Shown here: piece by piece, positions 1-5,905 of the stretch | Numbering within the stretch: position 1 is the stretch's first letter | Layout: the number at the start of each line of letters is the position of its first letter | Assembly: GCF_915070105.1 (NCBI RefSeq) | Contig: NZ_CAJZFJ010000095.1 | Coordinates: 1 to 5,944 of the forward strand | DNA from: an uncultured Porphyromonas sp. | Lineage (GTDB): Bacteria; Bacteroidota; Bacteroidia; Bacteroidales; Porphyromonadaceae | Length of the DNA stretch: 5,944 nt | Reading direction: 5' to 3' | Notes under the pieces: generated by a model | The model's input: only the letters and a program-made list of their open reading frames with translations | Told to the model about the DNA's origin: nothing | Databases searched by the model: none | Made by a program: the position numbers and the translations under genes

Positions 1-149
1 ATGCTCCTTGACGACCTTGCCCTCGCTCTATGGTGATTTCATGCGTCAGCCCTGAGGTGTGGAGGGAACTACATATTCTTGGTATCTTTGTTGCCTAGAA
101 TGAAGGTTGCTTTGTTCCTACCTCACAAGATAGATACTTACACCATAAC
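1..149. other. Left-edge non-coding stretch
   Basis: No gene can be supported here. On the plus strand one frame is open from the window edge to a TGA at 53-55 (17 residues), which could be the tail of an upstream gene, but it is too short to judge. On the minus strand a frame is open for about 30 codons towards the edge, with no convincing start. The stretch contains one copy of a 21-nt motif that recurs inverted near the right end (33-53) and a candidate promoter (83-90) for the glycosyltransferase. Confidence 0.5.
83..90 (+). promoter_or_regulatory. Candidate Bacteroidetes -7 promoter element
   Basis: TATCTTTG matches the Bacteroidetes sigma-ABfr -7 consensus TAnnTTTG exactly. It lies 59 nt before the ATG of the glycosyltransferase, so transcription would begin near position 97 and give a leader of about 53 nt. 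A weak -33 candidate (TGTG at 58-61) is 21 nt upstream. The -7 match is seen in the sequence; promoter activity is inferred. Confidence 0.5.
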
Positions 150-896
150 ATGAGTAGTGATAGCATAGTCATCATACCGACCTACAACGAGCGCGAGAAT
201 GTAGCTCAGATGATAGATACAGTCCTTGGGTTGCCCCAGCCGTTCGATATACTGATCGTCGATGATGGCTCTCCCGATGGTACTGCAGGTATCGTACGTA
301 CCAAGCAAGCCGAGTATCCTGAGCGGGTTTTCCTCCTAGAGAGAGCAGGGAAGCAGGGGCTGGGGACAGCCTACATAGCAGGTTTCCGATGGGCTCTAGA
401 GCGGGACTATGCCTATATCTTCGAGATGGACTGCGACTTTAGCCATCCTCCTATGAAGCTCCTAGAGCTCTATAGAGCCTGCGCCGAGCAGGGTGCTGAT
501 GTGGCTGTCGGCTCCAGATATACCCGAGGCGGGGCGGTGAAGAATTGGCCCCTTGACCGTATCGCCATGAGCTATGGAGCCTCGCTCTATGTCCGTCTCA
601 TCACGGGGATGCCCGTCAAGGACAGTACAGCAGGCTTCGTCTGCTACCGACGGGAGGTGCTCCAGACGATGCGTCTGGAGGAGGTGCACTTCAAGGGCTA
701 TGCCTTTCAGATCGAGATGAAGTACACCGCCTACTGTCTAGGCTTCACTGTCGTCGAGGTGCCGATCACCTTCGAGGACCGTGTCCTCGGTACCTCCAAG
801 ATGAATACCTCGATCTTCAGAGAGGCCTTCACTGGAGTCGTGAAGCTACGCTGGTGGCATAGCTTCTGTGGCTTTCCCGGACGTAACGAAGGCTGA
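150..896 (+). CDS. Polyprenyl-phosphate mannose synthase-like glycosyltransferase, family 2
   Basis: This 248-residue protein is a soluble GT2 enzyme of the dolichyl/polyprenyl-phosphate mannosyltransferase group, which moves a sugar (usually mannose from GDP-mannose) onto a polyprenyl phosphate at the cytoplasmic face of the inner membrane. Visible motifs in order: PTYNERENV (10-18), VDDGSPDGT (37-45), the metal-binding DxD in MDCDFSHPP (D94 and D96), GSRYTRGG (121-128), DSTAGF (158-163), FKGYAFQIEM (181-190) and the late RVLGTSKM (211-218). It has no C-terminal membrane domain, so it is the short, single-domain type typical of bacterial and archaeal homologues. The ATG at 150 places the first beta strand (SIVIIPTYNE) right at the N-terminus, as expected. 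Transcription probably starts from the element at 83-90. The donor sugar cannot be read from sequence; mannose is the family default. A role in lipid-linked donor supply for envelope or protein O-glycosylation is inference. Confidence 0.9.
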   Translation: MSSDSIVIIPTYNERENVAQMIDTVLGLPQPFDILIVDDGSPDGTAGIVRTKQAEYPERVFLLERAGKQGLGTAYIAGFRWALERDYAYIFEMDCDFSHPPMKLLELYRACAEQGADVAVGSRYTRGGAVKNWPLDRIAMSYGASLYVRLITGMPVKDSTAGFVCYRREVLQTMRLEEVHFKGYAFQIEMKYTAYCLGFTVVEVPITFEDRVLGTSKMNTSIFREAFTGVVKLRWWHSFCGFPGRNEG

Positions 897-943
897 GGTA
901 CTCCGAAGCCTATATATAATAATGTATAGGTGCTATCAGTACC
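897..943 (+). repeat. Nested inverted repeats (two-tier hairpin) after the glycosyltransferase stop
   Basis: The outer arms are GGTACT (897-902) and AGTACC (938-943). The inner arms are CCTATA (909-914) and TATAGG (925-930), enclosing a 10-nt AT-rich loop. Both pairs are perfect and nested, so an RNA could fold into one long hairpin with an internal loop of 6 and 7 nt. The outer arm begins on the base after the TGA. No T-tract follows, so it is not a classic intrinsic terminator. It may protect the 3' end of the message or shape the leader of the next gene. Confidence 0.5.
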
Positions 944-954
944 CCTCTCTCACT

Positions 955-970
955 AGTCGCCGAGGCGACT
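955..970. repeat. Short perfect inverted repeat, GC-rich
   Basis: AGTCGCC (955-961) and GGCGACT (964-970) are exact reverse complements separated by two bases. As RNA this would be a 6-bp stem closed by a CGAG tetraloop; as DNA it is a dyad that could serve as an operator. It lies 48 nt before the start of the DUF2891 gene. No T-run follows on either side, which argues against an intrinsic terminator. Confidence 0.45.
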
Positions 971-1018
971 GCTCTCCACTCTGGCTGGACACCCAACGAA
1001 CGAACAGACCTCCCGAAT

Positions 1019-2131
1019 ATGAATAGGCTAAGTAAGACGATACTCTGCACCCTGAGCCTAGGGCTATACCTCCCCTGTGCTTCGGCACAGGAGATGGCGA
1101 CAAGCGAACTCCAACGCCTCATCCAAATGCCGCTCAAGAACATCTTCGTAGAGTACCCCAACAAGACTGGGCATGCCTATGTAGATAGTACCGACCTTGG
1201 GCTCTCTCCCCGAGACCTTCATCCTGCATTCTACGGGTGCTTTGACTGGCATAGTGCCGTACACAGCCACTGGATGCTCGCCGAGGTACTCCGCAGTCAT
1301 CCTGAGCTACCAGAGCGGGAGGCTATCATAGCCTCCTTTGACCAGCATCTCACGAAGGCAAATATGCGGAGCGAAGCCTCCTACTTCGATCGCAAGCTTG
1401 CCTCTACCTATGAGCGTACCTACGGATGGGCTTGGCTCCTGAAGCTCTCCGAGGAGCTTCATCGCATGGCCACAGAGACAAACGATGCCCTCCTCAAGCA
1501 AAAGGCACAACTCTGGTCCCAAAACGTAGATATCCTAGCGATGAAGATCGTAGAGAAGTGGAAGGCATATCTGCCCAAGCTCACCTACTCAAATAGGATC
1601 GGGACACACTCCAACCTCGCCTTTGCCCTCTCCTTCGCCATTGACTATGCTCGTCAGCGAGGAGATAAGGACTTCGAGCAAGCCCTCATTACTAAGGCTC
1701 GAGAGCTACACCTAGCAGACAAGCGAGTCCCTGCCGAATGGGAGCCGAATGCCACTGACTTCTTCTCCCCCACACTCATGGTCGCAGATCTGATGACTCG
1801 GGTATTGCCTCAGAGAGAGTATGTAGCTTGGCTTAGGACCTACTTCACACCTGCTGGGATCGCTCGCCTCTGTCAGCTGCCTCAGGTCAGTGACCTATCA
1901 GACTACACGATCGTGCACCTCGTAGGGCTCGCCTATACCAGAGCATGGACGATGGCACGTATATCCCGCTACCTACCACAGGGACATCCCTTAAAGGCTC
2001 GCTTTGTCAAGAATGCCCGTGCACAGTACCAGCATGGGATGGGGATGATCTTTAGATCCAATTATGGTGGCGACCACTGGCTCGCATCCTTCGCTCGCTA
2101 TGCCCACGAGGTCCTCGAGGGTGCACGTTGA
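1019..2131 (+). CDS. Exported DUF2891 family protein
   Basis: This 370-residue protein has a signal peptide: basic start (MNRLSK), hydrophobic core at about 8-18, and a signal peptidase I site ASA|Q after residue 23, so the mature protein is probably periplasmic. The signal supports the ATG at 1019. The rest matches DUF2891 as I remember it: HPAFYGCFDWHSAVHSHW (68-85) with its D-W-H-S-x-V-H-x-H-W core, YGWAWLLKL (135-143), RIGTHSNLAFAL (193-204), EPNATDFFSP (242-251) and GGDHWLASFA (350-359). Clusters of His, Trp and Asp near both ends would suit a carbohydrate-like or metal-binding pocket in an alpha-helical barrel, but no reaction is established to my knowledge. C20 in LPC is not a convincing lipobox because Pro precedes it. 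The length is normal for the family. The histidine kinase starts 6 nt after its stop, which indicates co-transcription. No TAnnTTTG promoter is visible in the 122-nt gap upstream. Confidence 0.85.
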   Translation: MNRLSKTILCTLSLGLYLPCASAQEMATSELQRLIQMPLKNIFVEYPNKTGHAYVDSTDLGLSPRDLHPAFYGCFDWHSAVHSHWMLAEVLRSHPELPEREAIIASFDQHLTKANMRSEASYFDRKLASTYERTYGWAWLLKLSEELHRMATETNDALLKQKAQLWSQNVDILAMKIVEKWKAYLPKLTYSNRIGTHSNLAFALSFAIDYARQRGDKDFEQALITKARELHLADKRVPAEWEPNATDFFSPTLMVADLMTRVLPQREYVAWLRTYFTPAGIARLCQLPQVSDLSDYTIVHLVGLAYTRAWTMARISRYLPQGHPLKARFVKNARAQYQHGMGMIFRSNYGGDHWLASFARYAHEVLEGAR

Positions 2132-2137
2132 TGATCT

Positions 2138-3334
2138 ATGAAGATCCGTAGGCTAGGGGAGCAGTGGCTCCAGAGTAGGGGACTATGGCTGAGTAGACGT
2201 GGCTCGGTGCGCATTGCTGTCATCGTCTTCTCCGTCCTCTTTGCTGTGCTCTCCCTCGTTATCTCTGACCGTCTAGTCTCTAAGATCGCGGTAGAGGAGC
2301 ACGAGAAGCTCGAGATGTGGGCGAATGCCACTCGGGCAGCCAATGCCTATGATCAGCAGATGATCATGACCTACCTCTATCGCATCCTAGACTCCAATAC
2401 CGCTATCCCGATCATCATGACTGATGATAAGGGGAATATACTAAGCTACTACAATATAGATGTCCCTCGTAAGGACGGCGAGGCTTACCTGCGTAAGGAG
2501 CTAGAGCGATACAAGCGTGGCTATCCCCCCATCGTCATAGACGAGCTCGTAGCCCCCCAGTATATCTATTACTCCGATAGCTATGGGCTGAGGTATCTCG
2601 TGATCTTCCCCTATATACAGCTAGGGGTCTTCCTGCTCTTCCTCGGTATAGCGATTGTCGCAGTCATCAGCTTGAAACGCTCGGATCAGAACTACATCTG
2701 GGAGGGACTCTCTCGTGAGACTGCACACCAGCTCGGTACCCCGATCTCATCCCTCATAGCCTGGAAGGAATACTTGGCCAGCAGTGGTGTCGAGCCTATG
2801 GTCACAGAGGAGATGGAGAAGGATATACAACGGCTAGGAATCATCGCTGATCGCTTCCAAAAGATAGGCTCACTACCCAACCTCAAGCCCGCCGACCTCC
2901 ATGAGGTGCTCCTTCGCATCATCGCCTATATGCAACCTCGCATATCGAAGCAGGTGCGCCTACTTCCCCCCGAACTGCCCGAGACACCGATCATCGTACG
3001 TCTGAGTGAACCTCTGCTAGCATGGGTCTTCGAGAACCTGATCAAGAATGCTGTAGATGCCATGCATGGGCAGGGGACGATCACCTTCGCCTACGTGGTG
3101 AAGGAGCGTATGGTCTATATAGACATCACGGATACGGGGAAGGGGATACCGAAGGGGAAGCAGCGGGAGATCTTCCGCCCTGGAGTCACGACTCGTCAGC
3201 GAGGTTGGGGGCTCGGACTCTCCCTCGCACGTAGGATTATCAATGAGTATCACGGTGGGCGTATCTATGTGCATCACTCTATGGTAGATGTGGGGACCAC
3301 CTTCCGTATCGAGCTAGAGCGAGAGGTCGGTTAG
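2138..3334 (+). CDS. Membrane-bound sensor histidine kinase, HQLGTP type
   Basis: This 398-residue protein has a basic cytoplasmic N-terminus, transmembrane helix 1 at about 25-42, a periplasmic sensor loop at about 43-153, helix 2 at about 154-179, and then a kinase core. The H-box is ETAHQLGTP (194-202) with phosphoacceptor H197; HQLGTP replaces the usual HExRTP. The N-box is ENLIKNAVDAM (299-309, N300 and N304), the G1 box is DTGKGIP (332-338), the F-box is IFRPGVTTR (345-353) and the G2 box is GWGLGLSLARRI (356-367). All catalytic ATP-binding motifs are intact. The loop contains IPIIMTDDKGNIL (90-102), which resembles an extracytoplasmic PAS-like fold; its ligand is unknown. Its N-terminal half resembles a sensor kinase family common in Bacteroidetes (WANATRAANA, 61-70). 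No response regulator is encoded nearby, so its partner is elsewhere. It lies 6 nt after the DUF2891 gene and 49 nt before the reductase gene. Confidence 0.93.
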   Translation: MKIRRLGEQWLQSRGLWLSRRGSVRIAVIVFSVLFAVLSLVISDRLVSKIAVEEHEKLEMWANATRAANAYDQQMIMTYLYRILDSNTAIPIIMTDDKGNILSYYNIDVPRKDGEAYLRKELERYKRGYPPIVIDELVAPQYIYYSDSYGLRYLVIFPYIQLGVFLLFLGIAIVAVISLKRSDQNYIWEGLSRETAHQLGTPISSLIAWKEYLASSGVEPMVTEEMEKDIQRLGIIADRFQKIGSLPNLKPADLHEVLLRIIAYMQPRISKQVRLLPPELPETPIIVRLSEPLLAWVFENLIKNAVDAMHGQGTITFAYVVKERMVYIDITDTGKGIPKGKQREIFRPGVTTRQRGWGLGLSLARRIINEYHGGRIYVHHSMVDVGTTFRIELEREVG

Positions 3335-3355
3335 CCCCTTGCAGGCATAGGAGAT

Positions 3356-3372
3356 ATCCAGATCCAGATCCA
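3356..3372 (+). repeat. Short hexamer tandem repeat ATCCAG
   Basis: The hexamer ATCCAG occurs in almost three consecutive copies (17 nt) in the spacer between the kinase stop and the reductase start. It ends 11 nt before the ATG at 3384, so a change in copy number would alter the spacing upstream of the start codon but not the reading frame. Three copies may be chance. Confidence 0.5.
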
Positions 3373-3383
3373 TACTATTCATC

Positions 3384-3872
3384 ATGGCAGAGCAACTTAT
3401 CCTAGAGGGGAGTACACGAGAGGAACGCTATCGGGAGCTATACCCACAGCTACAGGCACTCCTCGGGGCAGAGACAGATCGCATAGCTAATCTTGCCAAT
3501 ATGGCAGCTGCGTTTAGGCAGACCTTCGGATTCTTTTGGGTTGGCTTCTATCTCGTATCAGGGAGAGAACTCGTCCTCGGCCCCTTTCAGGGGGATATAG
3601 CTTGTACCCGAATTCCCTACGGGCGAGGAGTCTGTGGCGATGCCTGGGCTAAGGGGATGAGCTTAGTCGTTCCCGACGTTGATAGCTATCCTGGGCATAT
3701 CGCATGCTCTAGTCTATCTCGTTCCGAGATTGTTGTCCCCATACGTAGTGTGCGAGGGGAGGTCGTCGGAGTGCTGGATGTAGATAGCCAAGAGCTGGGA
3801 GACTTCACTGAGGAGATTGACCGTCCATGGCTAGAGCAGTACGTCGGGCTCTTAGCACCTCTCTTCCCCTAG
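3384..3872 (+). CDS. msrC: Free methionine-(R)-sulfoxide reductase (GAF domain)
   Basis: This 162-residue single GAF-domain protein closely matches E. coli YebR/MsrC (fRMsr), a cytoplasmic enzyme that reduces free methionine-(R)-sulfoxide, with thioredoxin restoring the enzyme. The stretch LVLGPFQGDIACTRIPYGRG (63-82) followed by VCG is nearly the same as in E. coli. C74, C84 and C108 have spacings of 10 and 24, identical to E. coli C84, C94 and C118, the catalytic and resolving cysteines. Acidic residues E115 (SRSEIVVPI) and D132/D134 (GVLDVDS) correspond to the substrate pocket. WVGFYL (52-57) is the first GAF strand. The length is as expected (E. coli about 165). The ATG at 3384 fits the family N-terminus. 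The stop is followed after one base by the aroA ATG, so the two genes are almost certainly co-transcribed and probably translationally coupled. It probably repairs oxidised methionine under oxidative stress. Confidence 0.95.
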   Translation: MAEQLILEGSTREERYRELYPQLQALLGAETDRIANLANMAAAFRQTFGFFWVGFYLVSGRELVLGPFQGDIACTRIPYGRGVCGDAWAKGMSLVVPDVDSYPGHIACSSLSRSEIVVPIRSVRGEVVGVLDVDSQELGDFTEEIDRPWLEQYVGLLAPLFP

Positions 3873-3873
3873 T

Positions 3874-5157
3874 ATGATAGAGCTCTCCTCGGCTCAACCC
3901 ACCGAGCCCATATCCCTACACTGGATCTTGCCTCCCTCTAAGAGCCTGATGGCTCGTAGGCTCGTCCTCTCTGCTCTACGTGGCGAGGAGCTCCCCAGCC
4001 TAGAGGCTCTCTCTCTGGAGGATACTCCTGAGGATATTCGGGCTTTACTGCAGGCTCTCCAGAAGAGTAGGGAGGGTAGCGCAGTGATCAATGTCGGGGA
4101 GTCGGGTACGGCGATGCGCTTCATGACAGCATATCTATCTGTAGCAGCTAGTATCCCTTGTAGGCTAGAGGGGACTGCTCGTCAGCATGACCGACCTATA
4201 GCTCCTCTGGTAGATGCTCTGCGTTCCCTAGGTGCAGATATTCAGTATATCGGCAAGGAGGGCTACCCTCCACTACATATCACTCCATGCACACTACACT
4301 CTACGGAGGTATCACTAGATGTCTCTCTAAGCTCTCAGTATCTAAGTGCCCTCTTCCTATTAGCTCCACGGTTAGGGGAACGAGTAGATATTCGTCTCTC
4401 TAGTCCTCTAGCCTCTTCTCCCTATGCCTATATGACTAGCTCTGTCGTCTCAGAGGCTGGCTATCAGTGGCAGGAGGTGAGCGAAGGACACTTTCTCTAT
4501 GAGCCTTGTCCTGACGTAGCCCATGCGGCTGACCACTCGCTCTTGCTGGCCGAGGCTGACTGGAGTGCGGCCTCGTATGCCTATGCTCTGGTCGCTCTAC
4601 TTCCACTAGGGACAGAGTGCTACCTTCCTCAGCTCGTACTGCCCTCATTGCAAGGGGATAGTCGCTATCTCCCCCTCTATATGGAGCGACTCGGGGTCTA
4701 TACCGAGATTTCGGAGGAGAAGATACGTATCTATCGTGGGGAGCAGAGGGGGGAAGACTGCTTCGAGGCAGATATGTCCCCTTGCCCAGATCTTGTTCCA
4801 GCACTCGTAGCTGCACTTGTAGGGTGTGGAGTCGCATTCAGACTTAGGGGTATCGGACATCTAAGAGTTAAGGAATCTGATCGCCTAGAGGTGCTAGGCT
4901 TGGAGTTTGCTAAGCTCGGAGTCTCCCTAGGAATAGGGCAAGATGAGCTCTACTGGGAGGGAGACCCTGGAGAGCCAAGAGTGCTACTATCTCCTCCCAT
5001 AATAGACCCACATCAGGATCATCGTATCGCTATGGCTCTGGCTCTAATGACCCAAAGGGTAGGGAGACTACGCATCCAAGCCCCCGAGGTAGTAGCAAAG
5101 AGCTTCCCAAGCTACTGGACGCAACTCGGAAAGCTCTTTACGATCAAGCCCCTATGA
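3874..5157 (+). CDS. aroA: 3-phosphoshikimate 1-carboxyvinyltransferase (EPSP synthase)
   Basis: This 427-residue cytoplasmic enzyme joins phosphoenolpyruvate to shikimate-3-phosphate in the step before chorismate, leading to aromatic amino acids and folate. Active-site positions are intact, with E. coli equivalents from memory: K23, S24 and R28 in PPSKSLMAR (K22, S23, R27); GTAMR (78-82); R107 in DRPI (R124); SSQ (153-155); D306 in CPDL (D313); K333, E334 and R337 in VKESDR (K340, E341, R344); H383 and R384 in QDHRIAM (H385, R386); K409 in AKSFP (K411). Differences from E. coli include PPSKS instead of PGSKS and F83 where E. coli has P101; both seem compatible with function. The length is normal. 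PSKS at residue 21 agrees with the chosen ATG, which lies one base after the reductase stop. A short hairpin overlaps the stop codon. This is the last gene of the plus-strand unit; the next gene converges from 18 nt away. Confidence 0.97.
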   Translation: MIELSSAQPTEPISLHWILPPSKSLMARRLVLSALRGEELPSLEALSLEDTPEDIRALLQALQKSREGSAVINVGESGTAMRFMTAYLSVAASIPCRLEGTARQHDRPIAPLVDALRSLGADIQYIGKEGYPPLHITPCTLHSTEVSLDVSLSSQYLSALFLLAPRLGERVDIRLSSPLASSPYAYMTSSVVSEAGYQWQEVSEGHFLYEPCPDVAHAADHSLLLAEADWSAASYAYALVALLPLGTECYLPQLVLPSLQGDSRYLPLYMERLGVYTEISEEKIRIYRGEQRGEDCFEADMSPCPDLVPALVAALVGCGVAFRLRGIGHLRVKESDRLEVLGLEFAKLGVSLGIGQDELYWEGDPGEPRVLLSPPIIDPHQDHRIAMALALMTQRVGRLRIQAPEVVAKSFPSYWTQLGKLFTIKPL

Positions 5158-5165
5158 TATAGGGG
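5149..5165. terminator. Hairpin between convergent genes, possible weak terminator
   Basis: CCCCTAT (5149-5155) and ATAGGGG (5159-5165) are perfect reverse complements around a 3-nt loop. The stem overlaps the aroA stop (5155-5157). Its place between two convergent genes fits a shared terminator, but on the plus strand it is followed by purines and on the minus strand by CTTGATCG, so there is no U-tract. It may act only as a 3' stabilising stem. Confidence 0.35.
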
Positions 5166-5175
5166 GGAGGAAGCC

Positions 5176-5628
5176 TTAGGACTCAGGAAGGAGGGACAAG
5201 CGACAAGTGTGCTCGGATATACGCTCGCAAGCAAAGCGAAGACCAAGTAGCCCTGAGTGGCGAACATAACCCACAGCAGCTATATATAGATAGCTGATTA
5301 CACGCTCTCGGGAGACCTCCATCAAGGCCCAAATCTCACTGAAGTTCTCTAGGGAGAGCTCTAGCTCTAGTGTATATTGGCTCTCATTGCCCTCTACGGC
5401 TTCTATCCTATATCTTAGCTCATTGCCTATCTCCCAAGCCTCGGTCATCAGTAGTCCACTGATCTGCGTATAGAGGTTATAGGCCTGGTCACTGATCATC
5501 ATGATCTCGGGATAGGGCATGGTGAAGCCTTGGTCACGGCAGAAGGGAGCCCAAGGGAAGAAGGGTATTAGGGCATCAAGGGAAATGCGTCCCTCATGTG
5601 GTAGTGTGGCTGAACCTAGTCGCTGCAT
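5176..5628 (-). CDS. Hypothetical protein, 150 residues, unrecognised
   Basis: I do not recognise this protein. I place the start at the ATG at 5628 (MQRLGSATLPHEGR). The frame is open 19 codons further to a TTG at 5685, but that TTG lies inside the candidate -7 element (5683-5690) and so cannot be in the transcript from that promoter. The A-rich ACGAAACGAAT before the ATG also suits a Bacteroidetes start. The protein has no signal peptide and no clear membrane segment, so it is probably cytoplasmic. A Pro/Phe/Trp-rich part near the N-terminus (about 20-40) is followed by a likely beta-rich stretch ending in YTLELELSLENF, then a mostly hydrophobic segment about 30 residues long with YLYIAAVGYVRHSGLLGLRF. 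It has only a few cysteines and no catalytic motif that I can name. The gene stands alone, converges on aroA with 18 nt between them, and has its own promoter. Confidence 0.72.
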   Translation of the reverse strand: MQRLGSATLPHEGRISLDALIPFFPWAPFCRDQGFTMPYPEIMMISDQAYNLYTQISGLLMTEAWEIGNELRYRIEAVEGNESQYTLELELSLENFSEIWALMEVSRERVISYLYIAAVGYVRHSGLLGLRFACERISEHTCRLSLLPES

Positions 5629-5655
5629 ATTCGTTTCGTTATCAGGTGAAGTGCC

Positions 5656-5671
5656 TACTAAATAGTTAGTA
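5656..5671 (-). promoter_or_regulatory. Dyad just downstream of the predicted start of transcription
   Basis: TACTAA (5656-5661) and TTAGTA (5666-5671) are perfect reverse complements around a 4-nt spacer. With transcription starting near 5676 on the minus strand, the dyad covers roughly +5 to +20. It could be an operator or a 5' leader hairpin. No regulator can be named from the sequence. Confidence 0.35.
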
Positions 5672-5682
5672 CAATATATAAG

Positions 5683-5690
5683 CAAATGTA
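5683..5690 (-). promoter_or_regulatory. Candidate Bacteroidetes -7 promoter element
   Basis: Read on the minus strand, TACATTTG is an exact match to TAnnTTTG. Transcription would start near 5676, leaving a leader of about 48 nt before the ATG at 5628. No good -33 TTTG is visible at 19-21 nt upstream. The element overlaps a TGTACA palindrome (5687-5692). Confidence 0.55.
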
Positions 5691-5731
5691 CACTATTTAT
5701 GGATAGAAGTCGTGATGCACCAGTGCAGGTT

Positions 5732-5752
5732 AGGGCTAACGCATGATTTCAC
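5732..5752 (+). repeat. Copy of a 21-nt motif shared with 33-53 (inverted)
   Basis: This 21-nt stretch and the reverse complement of 33-53 match at 18 of 21 positions (shared blocks AGGGCT, ACGCATGA and TCAC). Both copies appear non-coding. By rough estimate such a match is expected by chance about 0.1-0.3 times in a window of this size, so the case is suggestive and not firm. Confidence 0.4.
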
Positions 5753-5791
5753 TCTCACACTCCAGTTCACTCTCCAGCCTTTGGATCTTCG

Positions 5792-5811
5792 GGGATATCA
5801 TTTCATATCCC
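5792..5811. repeat. Perfect 7-bp inverted repeat
   Basis: GGGATAT (5792-5798) and ATATCCC (5805-5811) are perfect reverse complements with a 6-nt loop. No T-tract follows on either strand, so a terminator is not supported. It could be an operator, or the 3' stem of a transcript entering from the right. Confidence 0.4.
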
Positions 5812-5905
5812 AGGGAGTCTTAGCCCACCCCTAGAGATCCTACGTATTATCCCCAAGAAACAGACATACAAGCGAGCCCTGGAGAGGACATACTTAGAGC
5901 GCACT

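Noticed and set aside
2..55. Possible C-terminal tail of an upstream plus-strand gene ending at TGA 53-55
   Set aside because: Only 17 residues are visible, with no recognisable motif. The stretch overlaps the motif that is non-coding at 5732-5752, so I do not call a gene.
911..924. AT-rich TATATATAATAATG considered as a promoter for the DUF2891 gene
   Set aside because: It does not match TAnnTTTG, and it is explained as the inner arm and loop of the nested hairpin.
4436..4837. 133-codon open frame on the minus strand inside aroA
   Set aside because: It lies antisense within a fully intact aroA, the translation is low in complexity and rich in Arg, Pro and Ser, and there is no family motif; it is a shadow frame.
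5629..5685. N-terminal extension of the minus-strand hypothetical protein from a TTG at 5685
   Set aside because: The TTG lies inside the candidate -7 element, and a better ATG with an A-rich leader is at 5628.
5716..5740. Two adjacent short inverted repeats (TGCAC/GTGCA and GTTAG/CTAAC) considered as an attachment or operator site
   Set aside because: Arms of 5 bp with 2-nt spacers are expected by chance, and nothing nearby suggests integration.
5726..5798. Small minus-strand frame of about 25 codons in the right-hand gap
   Set aside because: No credible start, no conserved features, and composition like the surrounding spacer.
5792..5811. Inverted repeat considered as an intrinsic terminator
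   Set aside because: No run of T follows the stem on either strand.
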